Positions 1 to 10,661 of a DNA stretch of 64,000 nt are shown here, in pieces. The position numbers and the translations under genes were made by a program. The DNA is from Areca catechu (taxonomy: Eukaryota > Streptophyta > Magnoliopsida > Arecales > Arecaceae): assembly GCA_021397845.1 (NCBI GenBank), contig CM038050.1, positions 140,739,980 through 140,803,979 of the forward strand, read 5' to 3'. Each line of letters begins with the position of its first letter. The first letter of the stretch is position 1. The notes beneath the pieces are model-generated. The model searched no databases. It saw only the letters and a list, made by a program, of their open reading frames with translations, and was not told the DNA's origin.

Positions 1-850
1 TGCTCCAAATCAAATCAAAACACAAGCTATTGAATATTATCAAAGAGTTTGAGAAGAGAGAAGAAGAGAGAGCTTTAACTCCTATTCATTGAAGTTTCAA
101 CCACTTTTAAGCAAGAGGAAGCCTCCAAGCATTTAAGAGCCTTCAAGAGCATTGAAGATCATCCATACTTGGGCATTCAAAAGGCTTCAACAAGTACAAA
201 GCAACTCGACATTGAGTTATATCGAGATATCTGCTTTGTTTTAGAAAGCTTACATTGGTTCTTTACTTTTAAACCATATTTCTTGTAAGGGTTCTTGGTT
301 AGCCTATTATAAAACAAAGTGAGGTTATTGGTAAGCCTTGAAAAACCAATTAGGTTGGTGGTTAGCCTACAAAACCAATTAAGGTTCTTGGTTAGCATGG
401 AAAACCAAGGGAGGTTGTTGGTTAGCCTTGTGAAAACCAATTAGCTTCTTGGTTAGCCCATAAAACCAAGTGAGGTTTTGACTTGTGAGCCTTATGAAAA
501 CAAGTCGGGTTTTGATTAGTGAGCCCAAAAAACTAATCAGCTGTAATCGTGTGATAATAGTAAATTCCCATGGGGATCTTAGGGAGTGGATGTAGGTGCA
601 TTGTATAGCACCGAACCACTATAGTTCTTAGTGTTTGTGATTGCTTGATCTCTCTCTTTGCTCTTTATTTATTACTATTAATTTTGCTATACTTTTATTT
701 TTGAGCATTGCACTTGAATCATAGTACCTCGCTAATATACTTGTTGAATTGGATTGCATTGCTTAGTATCAAGTTTTATTAAGTTAGTTTGTCAAATTAT
801 TTTTTAGAGACCCAATTCAGCCCCCCTCTTGGGTTGCTTACTAGGCAACA
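1..850 (+). repeat. S1 5' LTR, 3' portion
   Basis: Collinear with 9807-10661 with only scattered differences. It begins just after the TATA-like stretch seen at 9799-9806 in the other LTR, so what is visible here is mostly transcribed R/U5 sequence. It ends in CA at 850, two bases before the primer binding site. It contains the stem-loop array at 255-540. Confidence 0.92.
255..540 (+). repeat. Tandem stem-loop array in S1 5' LTR
   Basis: Nine successive short inverted repeats, each about 22-30 nt. Arms: TGGTT/AACCA (255), CTTGGTT with a one-mismatch partner (294), ATTGGT/ACCAAT (327), TGGTT/AACCA (359), CTTGGTT/AACCAAG (387), TTGGTT/AACCAA (418), CTTGGTT/AACCAAG (448), GACTTGT/ACAAGTC (480) and GATTAGT/ACTAATC (514). 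In units two to nine the loop begins AGC, usually AGCC, and ends A-rich. Arms differ between units but stay complementary, which points to selected RNA structure and not just duplication. The array lies downstream of the LTR TATA box, so it should be near the 5' end of the element RNA. Function unknown. Confidence 0.75.
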
Positions 851-852
851 AG

Positions 853-865
853 TGGTATCAGAGCC
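853..865 (+). other. S1 primer binding site (initiator Met tRNA)
   Basis: TGGTATCAGAGCC, complementary to the 3' end of plant initiator methionine tRNA, two bases after the LTR end. It would prime minus-strand DNA synthesis. Confidence 0.92.
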
Positions 866-907
866 CTATTCTCAGTGTATAGGTTTTACCGCCTTGAGTA
901 AAGATCT

Positions 908-2634
908 ATGGCAGCCCCAATTAGTACTAGTGTAGTTGAGGGACAAGCCTCAAATAGACCTCCATTTTTCAATAGAACAAATTATACTTATTAGAAAACT
1001 AGGATGAGAATTTATATGCATTCTATATATTATAATTTATGAAAAGTAATAGATAATGGTCCTCATATTTCATTGGTAGTGGTTAATGGTGTTTCCATCC
1101 CAAAGCTCGAAGAGGATTGGGATGAACATGACGTTAAATAATCCGAGATCAATGCTAAGGAAATGAATCTCTTTTATTGTGCATTAGATCCTAGTGGATT
1201 TAATAGGATATCTACATGCATGTTTGCCAAGAAAATATGGGACACACTTGAAGTTACCCATGAGGGTACCGATCAAGTGAAGAACTCTAAAGTTAATATG
1301 TTAGTGCACACTTATGAGATGTTTCGTATGGAACCAAATGAATATATTACTAATATGTACACAATATTTTCTAATATAGTTGATGGTATGAGAAGTCTTG
1401 GTAAAGTCATGTCTAATGCTGACTTGTGAATAAAATTCTTAGGTCACTTCCAACATCATGGGATCCGAAGGTGAACTTAATTCAAGAAGTAAAGGATGTC
1501 AACAAGCTATCTCTTGATCTGTTAGTTGGATCGCTTATGACTTATGAGCTCAATCTGAAATAGAAATCAATGGACATGGACAAGAAGAAGAAGGGGATTA
1601 CTTTCAAGTCAAATATTCAAGAAGAATCCTTAATTAATGAGGCCGAAGATGAAAAGGAAGAAGAAGGTGAAGAAGCCCTCCTTGCATGAAAGTTTAGAAG
1701 ATTCATGAAGAGGAGGAAATTTCCTTACAAAAAGAAGTATCAATCCAAGGAAAAAGGAAAAGAGAAAGAGAAAGAAAAAGAAAAGGAAAAGAAGAAGGAA
1801 GTACCTATATGCTTCGAGTGCAAGAAGCCGGGACACTACAAGTTTGACTGTCCTCTCCTCAAGAAATCAAGAAAGAAATTAAGGAAGAAAGCAATGATGG
1901 CTACTTAGAGTGACAGCGAAGACTCCAGTTCTGAAGAAGAGGAGACCAAAATTGCAAATCTCTGCTTCAGGTACATTAGGACAATGATGAGATAAATTCG
2001 GACACTGAAATTGATTTCACATTCGATGAACTTAGGAATGCTTTTGAAGAACTCATGCATGATTATAAACTAGTTTTATTTGAAAATAAGATATTGAAAA
2101 AGCATGCAAAGAGTTTTTCTTTTGAAAACAATTCTTTACTTAATGATGTTAGTACTTTGAAATCTAAATTAGATGTTTTAAAAAAGAAAAACAATGCTTT
2201 ATTTATGAAAAATGAAGTTTTAAAAAGATCTAAAAATATTATTTCTAACAATGATCTTTTAAAGAAAAACAAGGATTTAGAACTTGAAAATGCTAAATAC
2301 AAAAATGAACTTGAAAAGATAAAACCTTTTGTTAAAAAATTTACTTATAGTTCAAAAAAGTTAAATTTACTCTTAAACAATCAAAGAGTAGTTTTTAATA
2401 AGGCAGGTTTAAGATATAAATCACAGAAGCAACAAAAGTATTTCAAAAACTTTTTTGTACCTGCATCTTCTAGCATTACTTGCTTTACTTGCAAAAAGCT
2501 AGGTCATAAATCATATCAATATAATTTTAGAAAAATCATTTCTTTTGGTAAAATGTGGGTTCCAAAAGGAACAATTTTGAATGCTAACCTGAAAGGACCC
2601 AAGTTGGCTTGGGTACCTAAGAACAAAGCTTGAT
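908..2634 (+). pseudogene. gag: S1 gag (decayed)
   Basis: Nucleocapsid and capsid polyprotein of a copia element. The start at 908 is the first ATG after the primer site and matches S2 (MATT at 18848). The capsid-like part (1163-1429) includes KIWDTLEVTHEGTDQVK and is followed by frameshifts. A lysine/glutamate run (1746-1800) precedes a good CCHC knuckle at 1810-1851 (CFECKKPGHYKFDC). Residues from 2055 to about 2340 form a heptad-like, lysine-rich coiled coil, a feature known in sirevirus Gags. A second knuckle at 2481-2522 has lost its last cysteine to tyrosine. Stops occur at about 991, 1039 and 1139, with shifts near 1428 and 1905. Not functional. Confidence 0.88.
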
Positions 2635-2644
2635 TTTATTGCAG

Positions 2645-3960
2645 GTGTGTCTTGCAACAAAGGAGAACAAAAGAATTTGGTATCCTGACAGTGGTTGCTC
2701 AAGGCACATGATTGGAGATGTGAAGCAATTCACTTCTCTTGAAGCATTGAATGGAGGGAGTGTGACCTTCAATGATAATGGTAAAGAAAAAATCATTGGT
2801 ATTGGTATGGTTCACATAACTCCTTCTAGTAGTATTAATAATGTACTTTTAGTAGATGGTTTGGAACATAATCTTTTAATCATTAGTCAATTTTGTGACA
2901 AAGGTTTTCAAATAGTTTTTAAATCACTATATTGCATGATTACTAGGTCGAATATAAATGGAGTACAATTCATTGAAAAAAGGCATGAAAATATTTATTT
3001 GGTAGACCTAAATGATCTATCTTTGCCTAATGGAGAATGCCTTGTTGCAATGAATACTACTAAGGAAGAGACTAGTTGGCTTTGACATAGAAGATTAGGG
3101 CATGCTAGTATGTGTCTAATTTCAAAATTTTGTTAAAAGAATTTAGTTAGAGATTTACCTGAATTTTGTTTTGAAAAAGATAGAATTTGTCAAGCTTGTC
3201 GATTTGATAAACAAGTCAAAACTTCTTTTAAACCAAAAGGATTTGTAACTACTAGTAGGCCACTTGAACTACTTCATATGGATCTCTTTGGACCAACTAG
3301 AACATCAAGTCTAGGAGGCAAGAGATATGGATTAGTCATTGTGGATGATATTTCAAGATTTACATGGGTTTTCTTTTTAGCACAAAAAGATGAATCATTT
3401 TTAGCATTTATAAAGTTTTATAAAAAGTTTCAAATGAAAAAGGTGTTTCAATCATTTATATTCGTAGTGATCATGGAACTAAATTTGAAAATCATGATTT
3501 TGAAAACTTTTATAATGAAAAATGAATATAACACAATTTTTCTGCACCAAGGACACCTCAGCAGAATGGGGTAGTAAAAAAAAAAACCATATTTTGGAAG
3601 AAATGGCATGCACTATGCTTTATGAAAATGATTTGCCAAGGTATTTTTGGGCTGAAGCTGTTAATATAGCCTGTTATATTTTAAATCGAGTTTTAGTCCG
3701 TCCTATTTTAAAAAAAACACCTTATGAACTTTGGAACCAAAGAAAACTGACTTTGAAATATTTTCAAGTTTTTGGTTGTAAATGCTTTATTTTGAACAAT
3801 GGAAATGATCATCTTTAAAAGTTCGATGCCAAGTCTGATGAAGGTATCTTCTTAGGATACTCTACATCATGTAGGGCATACAGAGTATTTAATAAATAAA
3901 CTTTGGTTGTAGAAGAAACAGTGCATGTTGTTTTTAAAGAATGTACTAACAAATTCTCGA
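2645..3960 (+). pseudogene. pol: S1 pol, protease and integrase part (decayed)
   Basis: The aspartic protease active site is D-S-G at 2687-2695 in WYPDSGCSRHM. The GAG-pre-integrase motif RRLGHASM is at about 3090 and the zinc-binding CQAC at 3188-3199. The integrase core has its first Asp at 3281 (LHMDLFGP) and second Asp at 3469 (RSDHG). The expected glutamate (NGVVE in relatives) is AAA, lysine, at 3577-3579 inside a run of 11 adenines, so the catalytic triad is lost. Later core sequence (YFWAEAVNIACYILN, TPYELW) is in another frame from 3522. Stops at 3083 and 3817 and shifts near 3470 and 3560 disable it. Confidence 0.9.
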
Positions 3961-4149
3961 GAAAACAAGATACATCTGAAGAATGTGTAGGTGCTGACAA
4001 GCTTCAGAAGCTGACATTGAATGATCAAGCTTAACCAAATAAAGAAGATCAAGACAAGGATGAGAAAGAAGATGATACTCCAAAGCATCGAGATCTATCA
4101 AGGAGTGGAGGTATGCTCATGGACATCCTAAAAAATTAATCTTAGGTGA

Positions 4150-5749
4150 TCATCTAAAGGGGTAAGAACTCGAGCTTCAATTAGAAATGAATATGATTAT
4201 ATAGCATTTGTATCTCAAGTAGAACCTAAATGTTTTGAAGAAGCTGAAAAGGACTCTAATTGAATCAATGCTATGCAAGAAGAACAAATTCAATTTGATA
4301 GAAATAATATTTGGACACTTATAGAAAGACCATATAATATTTTAATTATTGGCACTAAATGGGTATTTAAGAATAAATTAGATGAAAATGGTATTGTTAT
4401 TAGAAATAAAGCTAGACTAGTTGCTAATGGCTACAATCAGGAGGAAGGAATTGACTTTGATGAAACTTTTGCTCCTGTTGCTAGACTTGAAGCAATTAGG
4501 CTATTATTATCATTTGCTTATTTTATGATTTTCAAATTATTTCAAATGGATGTTAAAAGTGCTTTCTTAAATGGTTTTATAACTGAAAAGGTATTTGTTG
4601 AATAACTACATGGATTTGAAAATCATGCACATCCTGATCATGTTTTTAAATTGCATAAAGCACTTTATGGATTAAAGCAAGCACCTAGAGCATGGTATGA
4701 AAGACTAAGCAAATTTCTGATTGAAAATAAATTTTCTAGAGGAAATGTTAATAAGATACTATTTTTGAAAAAGAAAGATAATGATTTATTAGTAGGGCAA
4801 ATATATGTTGATGATATTATTTTTGGTGCTACTATTGAAATTCTTTGTCAAGAGTTTGCTAAGCTAATGCAGGGTGAGTTCGAGATGAGCATGATGGGGG
4901 AACTCAATTTCTTTCTCGGACTCCAAATCAAGCAAACTATAGATGGTATCTTCATCAACCAAGCTAAGTACACAAGAGAAATTATTAAGAAGTTTGGGAT
5001 TGAGACTACTAAACCAATAGGTACGCCTATGAGCCCCTCTTTGAGACTTGATAAAGATGAATATGGTAAATCTATAGATTAAAAGTTATACAAAGATATG
5101 ATAGGCTCCTTATTGTATCTAACTGCTAGTAGACCAGATATAATGTTTAGTATTTTCATGAGTGCTAGATATCAGTCTGAACCTACAGAATCACATCTTA
5201 TGGCTGTTAAGCGCATTATTATATATCTATCTGGTACTATTAGTATTGGTTTTTGGTATTATAGAAATTCATCTACTGAATTAATTGGATATTCTGATGC
5301 GGATTTTCTGGTTGAAGATTAGATAGAAAGGGTACTAGTGGTACTTGCCAATTTCTTGGAGTTAACTTAATCTCATGGTTTAGCAAGAAACAAACTTCAG
5401 TTGCACTATCCATAGCTGAGACTGAGTATATTGTAGCAAGAAGTTGTTGTGCTCAAATCTTGTGGATTAAGCAACAACTTGAGGACTTTGGAATCAAACT
5501 GGCTAGTACTCCTATTAAATTTGATAATACCAATGCTATTTGCTTGACTAAAAATCCTGTTCAACATTCTATGAGTAAGCACATTGAAATTAGACATCAT
5601 TTCATTAGAGATCATGTAGAAAGCTAAGATGTTTTGCTTGAATTTATCAGTACTGAATTTCAATTAGCTGATATTTTAACTAAACCTCTTCTGTAGATCA
5701 ATTCTGTATGATTAGAAGAGAGCTCAGGATCATCAATCTGTTTGATTAA
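4150..5749 (+). pseudogene. pol: S1 pol, reverse transcriptase and RNase H (decayed)
   Basis: Copia-type reverse transcriptase with NIWTLIERP, GTKWVFKNKLDENG, the FQMDVKSAFLNGF block, LYGLKQAPRAWYERL and an intact YVDD catalytic motif at 4804-4815. RNase H follows with LIGYSDADF near 5281 and KHIEIRHHFIRD near 5579. The typical copia C-terminus ADILTKPL is at 5667-5690, and a terminal stop in the related frame is at 5747. In-frame stops at 4261, 4603 and 5080 and a shift near 5320 inactivate it. It replicates element RNA into DNA in autonomous relatives. Confidence 0.92.
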
Positions 5750-6212
5750 TTTTTTACTACATTTGACTCAAACTAGATCAATTCGACCTTAATCATGATA
5801 AATCTTATTCAATCATTATTGAGTTGACTCTAAAATTATCATATTTCAATTGATTTTGATATGCCCTTAAAATCCTTGATTTTTTAGTTTTTAAGTCGAT
5901 GTGTCGACACATCGATCTGTCGACACCTAAATGTGTCGACACATGTGTGAGTCGACACATGAACAATAGCAGACTGAGATTTAAGGGATTTTTGAACTAT
6001 TTTTCTTCCTAAATTTTTTCTCCTTTGAGCAGACACAAGGGTTTAAGGTATCCATACTATTCCTTCCACTGTTTCGTTGCTTTTTCCCATTGTTTCTTTG
6101 ATTTGGAAGATCGGTAGCCAGTTTTTTGGTTAGAACTCTTCTAGATTTTGATTTCTAAACCATAGAAACTCCAAATTTCAACCAAAATCCTACCCAATTC
6201 TTCAATCCAAGC
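5750..6212 (+). other. S1 spacer between pol and third ORF, with GTCGAC palindromes
   Basis: Non-coding, AT-rich stretch. At 5898-5966 it holds four GTCGAC-centred motifs: two read GTGTCGACAC, the others TGTCGACACC and GAGTCGACAC. The same motif fills U3 of the LTRs (9331-9684). S2 has the same block in the equivalent place (13812-13885), so the arrangement is a family feature. It might be an internal promoter or processing signal for the third ORF; that is inference. Confidence 0.6.
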
Positions 6213-8271
6213 AATGGGACCTCGCAAACAAGTTGTTTGTCAACCTAGTTAGTCAAACCAAGAAGAAGAGCGAAGGACGAAGGCCCGACATGAGTCTAGA
6301 GCTGTAAATCTGCCTGCACGACCTTTGTTTGTTCCGTCTAGCCGAATGAGCTCAAAAATTATGGTTGGAGGATGTCGAGTAGATTTTTCATTTATCTACC
6401 AGCAACATTTTTGGATTGGATAGTGGATTCGACAGGCTAGTCTGACTACTTTCTGTTCACTCAGTGAGAGGTATCACCCCGGGCTGATGAGAGAGTTTTA
6501 TGGATCACTCGCCCGCAGGACAGATGGTTGGTTGGCAAAGGTCAAAGGATAGGATATTCCCATTACATCAAAGATTCTGAGCAGAGTATGGGATATACCG
6601 ATGACGGGATCTATTGTTGATAGTTTGATGGATCGAGTCAGTGGTCTTCAGTGTATTTTGAGTCTGACATTCTACCAGAGGGAGCCACTATACCAGCATC
6701 CAGGTTATCCGCAGAGATGAGACTACTACACCACATCATCGCCCAGATTCTCCTATCGAAGACTGGACATTTCAACTATATCATAGAGCGGGAGTTGCTC
6801 ATGATGGTCTCACTGGTTCAGCGCATGCCAGTATGCATTCTAGTTCTAATGGTACATCAGATTACAAAGGCGTCGACTAGCCAGAGGCTCTGCCTTCCCT
6901 ATGGCATGGGACTGACAGTATTATTTAGGGAGCATGGAGTCAGCTTTTAGGAAAAGCCTTATAGTACATTGCTTCATACCGATGTGTATGACATCAAGTC
7001 ATTGCATCAGATGGGCTATCACATGTTCCGAGGCCAGTGGATTTGCAGGATATCAGGTCAGGCCGAGGACCAAGCTGATGATGATGACATAGTAGAGGAG
7101 GAGCGCATTCTCTCCAGTGATGTAGGACCCATCGAGACTCAGCCTGAGATGGCAGCGCAGCCAGTGATTGCTCCTCAATTTGATCCTTCTACATCTACAT
7201 AGCCTCAGCCAGCACAGATGGAGACTCCAGGCATTTCAGATAGTTTAGAGGATAGAGTTAGATGCATAGAGATTGACGTATTCATCATGAGGCAGCGTCT
7301 TGACGTATTCATAGCTAAGATGAGAGAGAGCCATGCTGGACTTAGTGATGGCATCTCAGCTATTCTTTCTGCACTGTCCAAATCTTCAGCGAGTGCTCTA
7401 GCAGCCGATATTGCTCTTATGCCTGCTCATGTACCTGCTCCTGCACCAGCAGATGACATTGATGATATTGATACTGGTATTGATATAAATGTTGGAGATG
7501 GTGATACTGTTGGTGATACAGTTATTGGAGATGATGATGGAGACGAGGAGACTGACTCAGATAGATTTGACTTTGCTGATCTTACTTCAGTGCCAGTTGC
7601 GTAAGTGACGATGACTTGCCTACGAGCCCTGTTATTGACCCATCTTATTCACCTGCCCAGATTCCTATTCCATCTTCTCCTGCTAGATCAGATGATCGCA
7701 CTCCTGTTCCTATTCCTATTCTCTCTCTAGTGATTGATACACCTATTATTGACTTCCCTGATATTGATTTTCCTGATATTCATACACCTATTCTTGAGAC
7801 CCCCATTATTGATACACTGATTATTGATATACCGATTCATTCTATAGCTGATACTTCTGTTCTTGATACACCTGATATTACATCAGCATAGATCCCTATC
7901 CTTGACACACAGATTACTGATACTCCTGCACTTCATACATCATCGTTGATCCGAGAGCTTGGGTTTTAGACACCCTGATTTCAGTATCTTGACTCTGGAC
8001 ATTCATTTGATTGCACACCTCTTCCAGCGATGGTTGAGATGGTTGACCCGATCACTTTCGTTCCTGCAGAGGATATTGGTTCTACCTCTACTATTCCAGC
8101 CAAAGGTCGACATATGCTCATCGTAGAGGACATGGTCGTCGCACCCCTCCACAGTCGACCAGGACCAGACTTAGAGATCTTCGATCGAGATGGCCATAAG
8201 CTCGATTCTTCACTGATACAGGACTGATTGAGATCAGTTCATCTTCTGATGATTCCATGGATGAGGATTAG
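6213..8271 (+). pseudogene. S1 third ORF (plant transposon-protein-like, 'env-like' position)
   Basis: Start chosen at 6213 because S2 begins the same way (MGPRK). The N-terminal half has HPGLMREFYGSLARR, DRVSGLQCIF, LPEGATIPASRLSAEMR, LLHHIIAQILLSKTGHF and IIERELLMMVSLVQRMP. This resembles the 'putative plant transposon protein' domain found in ORFs after pol in many plant elements. The C-terminal half has a short predicted coiled coil (LEDRVRCIEIDVFIMRQRLD near 7245), then acidic and Pro/Ile/Thr-rich repeats, ending acidic. Frames break near 6252, 6418, 6560, 6650, 6946, 7200, 7602 and 7890. I see no signal peptide or clear transmembrane segment, so an envelope role is not supported. Confidence 0.7.
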
Positions 8272-9070
8272 GACTTTTATGTAATTCTAGATAGTTTGTT
8301 TTTATGCTTCTATGTATTTTATATGTATCTGTTGTACAACTTTTAAATTTATATGAAAAACCTTTGTTGTTCCTCATCTCTATGTATTTGATGTAAATGA
8401 ATGATATATCTGGAATTACTCTTCAATGTCTTCACTCTTGAATGAATGAATGAATTTTAAAATGGGAGTAGTTCCGATTACTCAATTTATTTGTTTTTCC
8501 TACCTTTTTACTGATAACAAAAAGGAGGAGTAATTTAGTGATATTTAAGTATAAATGTGTATACTTTACAAAAATAAAGGGGGAGTAATTTGATTTAGTT
8601 TTGAATTATATTTGTGATATGCAAGTAGTAAACATTTTTTTGAAAACTTGAATTGAAAATCATTTACAATATTCTTTAAGAAAGGGGGAGCTTTACTTAA
8701 TTTTCATTTGGAAATCCTTTCAAAATGAATTTCATCTTAAAACCCCTCTTTAAATGTTTGAAAATATTCTTACAAATTTGTTATGAATTATTGATTCAGG
8801 GGGAGCTTTGTTGTTTGCTGAAATTTTCTTGTAAAGTATCATGATACACATTTTCTATGCATTTAAATGAATATTAAAATATTGATACTCTCTATCTTTA
8901 TAACAAGCTCTGGCACTATTACTTGTGTTCTGAATTGTCATATCATTAAAGCAAGTAATGTTGATATTCTTAATGCTTTCAATTTTATGCACCTTGATCA
9001 ATTCTCTTAAAAGCTTTATTTTAAAGCAATTTGTACTTAAGGGTTTTGTTATCATCAAAAAGGGGAAGAT
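8272..9070 (+). other. S1 post-ORF3 non-coding region with five purine tracts
   Basis: AT-rich, no coding sequence. Purine tracts occur at 8521-8530 (AAAGGAGGAG), 8577-8585, 8681-8690 (AAAGGGGGAG), 8799-8805 and 9056-9069. The last, AAAAAGGGGAAGAT, touches the 3' LTR and is the primer for plus-strand synthesis. Several purine tracts before the 3' LTR are a known sirevirus trait. Confidence 0.8.
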
Positions 9071-9330
9071 TGTTGACTCCATTAATTGATTTTGATGATA
9101 AGCAAAATAGTTAAGTATAAGTTAAAAACTAATGAATTGCTTTGAGTGTATTTTATTAAAAATGTGCTCACAAAATTTGATGAAGCCCAATTATTTTGAA
9201 GAAGCCAAGTTTGAATGAAAAGAGTGCTCAAAAAAAGACTTGGATACTTAAGAAATGATTGAATGGATGGCTAAGCTATGTGGAAACATGTTCCAGCTCA
9301 AAATCAGCATCTTCTATGAATTTTTCAAAG

Positions 9331-9684
9331 AAGTGTCGACTCAAAGTGTCGATACATGACATGAAGTGTCGACACATAGAGATGAAGTGTCGACTCAGGC
9401 CGGTACGTAAAAACTTTTCAAATGACTCGATGAAGTGTCGACACATGGACCTGAAGTGTCGACTCATGGTGTCGACACATAGATCAACACATCTCATGAG
9501 ACTTTCAAGCCATAGAACTTGTAGAATTGAATGAATAGCTGAAGTGTCGACACATGGAAGCAAGGTGTCAACACAAGGGGTCGACTCAACTGAGAAAGTG
9601 TTGGCACATCTAAGATTTCCAGAGAATCAGAATGGAGCAAGTTGAACTAGGTGTCAACTGAACTGAGAAAGTGTCGACACATGG
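9331..9684 (+). repeat. U3 array of GTGTCGACAC-type palindromes (S1)
   Basis: About ten copies of AAGTGTCGACACAT or its half-variant AAGTGTCGACTC in about 350 bp (for example at 9333, 9366, 9387, 9435, 9456, 9469, 9544 and 9671), with diverged copies between them. The 10-bp core is a perfect palindrome. Spacing is irregular. Palindromic repeats in U3 are known in other sireviruses with a different sequence, so a regulatory role is plausible. Confidence 0.8.
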
Positions 9685-9798
9685 AGTTCTGGCAACAGTA
9701 ATGGCTAGTTTTTCAAAAGCAGAACTCGACCAAATTGCCCCCAATGACTAGTTTTTCAAGTCTAACGGCTAGAATTTGGTTTTGAGGCCTTGGAAAGG

Positions 9799-9806
9799 TA
9801 TTTATA
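9799..9806 (+). promoter_or_regulatory. Likely TATA box of S1 LTR
   Basis: TATTTATA lies downstream of the U3 palindromes and upstream of the purine-rich leader-like sequence. It is the best TATA candidate in the LTR; transcription would start about 30 bp later. Confidence 0.6.
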
Positions 9807-10059
9807 TGCTCCAAATCAAATCAAAACACAATCTATTGAATATTATCAAAGAGTTTTGAGAAGAGAGAAGAAGAGAGAGCTTTAACTCCTATTCATTGAA
9901 GTTTCAATAACTTTCAAGCAAGAGGAAGCCTCCAAGCACTCAAGAGCCTTCAAGAGCATTGAAGGTCATCCATACTTTGGCATTCAAAAGGCTTTAACAA
10001 GTGCAAAGCAACTCTACATTGAGCTACATCGAGATATCCACTTTGTTTTATAAAGCTTA

Positions 10060-10346
10060 CATTGGTTCTTTACTTTTAAACCATATTTCTTGTAAGGGCT
10101 CTTGGTTAGCCTATTATAAAACCAAGTGAGGTTATTGGTAAGCCTTGGAAAACCAATTAGGTTGGTGGTTATCATGCAAAACCAATTAAGGTTCTTAGTT
10201 AGCCTGAAAAATCAAGGGACGTTGCTGGTTAGCCTTGTGAAAACCAATTAAGTTCTTGGTTAGCCCGTAAAACCATGTGAGGTTTTGACTTGTGAGCCTT
10301 GTAAAAACAAGTCAGGTTTTGATTAGTGAGCCCGGAAAACTAATCG
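10060..10346 (+). repeat. Tandem stem-loop array in S1 3' LTR
   Basis: Second copy of the array at 255-540. The CTTGGTT unit at 10101 pairs perfectly with AACCAAG at 10120, where the 5' LTR copy has one mismatch. GACTTGT/ACAAGTC and GATTAGT/ACTAATC (10321 and 10339) close the array. Confidence 0.75.
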
Positions 10347-10661
10347 ACTATAATCATATGATTATAATGAATTCTCAAGAAGATCTTGGGGAGTGGATGT
10401 AGGTGGATTGTATAGCACCGAACCACTATAGTTCTTGGTGTTTGTGATTGCTTTATCTCTCTCTTTCTTTGCTCTTTATTTATTGCTCTTAATTTCTGCT
10501 GCACTTTTATTTTAGAGCATTGCACTTGAATCATAGTACCTTGCTAATATACTTGTTGAATTGGATTGAATTGCTTAGTATCAAGTTTTATTAAGTTAGT
10601 TTGTCAAATTATTTTTTAGAGACCCAATTCATCCCCCTCTTGGGTTGCTTACTGGGAAACA

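Larger units (their letters stand above)
1..10661 (+). mobile_element. S1: sirevirus-type Ty1/copia retrotransposon, 5' end outside window
   Basis: Nearly complete LTR element. Bases 1-850 match 9807-10661 in the 3' LTR, so about 735 bp of the 5' LTR lie left of the window. Order is LTR, initiator-Met primer site, gag, protease, integrase, reverse transcriptase, RNase H, a third ORF, several purine tracts, LTR. The copia domain order, long Gag coiled coil, extra ORF after pol, repeated purine tracts and palindrome-rich U3 are together typical of the plant Sirevirus lineage. All reading frames are interrupted, so the copy is dead. The 3' LTR is followed by GTTCT, the likely target-site duplicate; its partner is outside the window. 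Confidence 0.9.
9071..10661 (+). repeat. S1 3' LTR
   Basis: 1591 bp, starting TGTTGACTCC directly after the purine tract and ending GGGAAACA, the sequence that in the 5' copy abuts the primer site. U3 carries the GTCGAC palindrome array, then a TATA-like box (9799-9806) and the stem-loop array (10060-10346). The following GTTCT is the expected 5-bp target duplicate. Confidence 0.92.

Noticed and set aside
255..540. Regular repeats with inverted arms could suggest a CRISPR array or tRNA cluster
   Set aside because: Units are 22-30 nt hairpins with changing arms, inside an LTR of a eukaryotic retroelement and repeated in both LTRs. No conserved repeat with unique spacers and no tRNA cloverleaf.
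1630..1836. Minus-strand hydrophobic Phe/Leu-rich frame
   Set aside because: Antisense of the Lys/Glu-rich run of S1 gag. Composition artefact.
6213..8271. Envelope glycoprotein
   Set aside because: The position fits the label used for sireviruses, but no signal peptide, membrane span or cysteine pattern is visible.
9259..9563. Open frames on both strands with Met/Cys/Arg repeats
   Set aside because: They result from the palindromic GTGTCGACAC array, which translates similarly on both strands.
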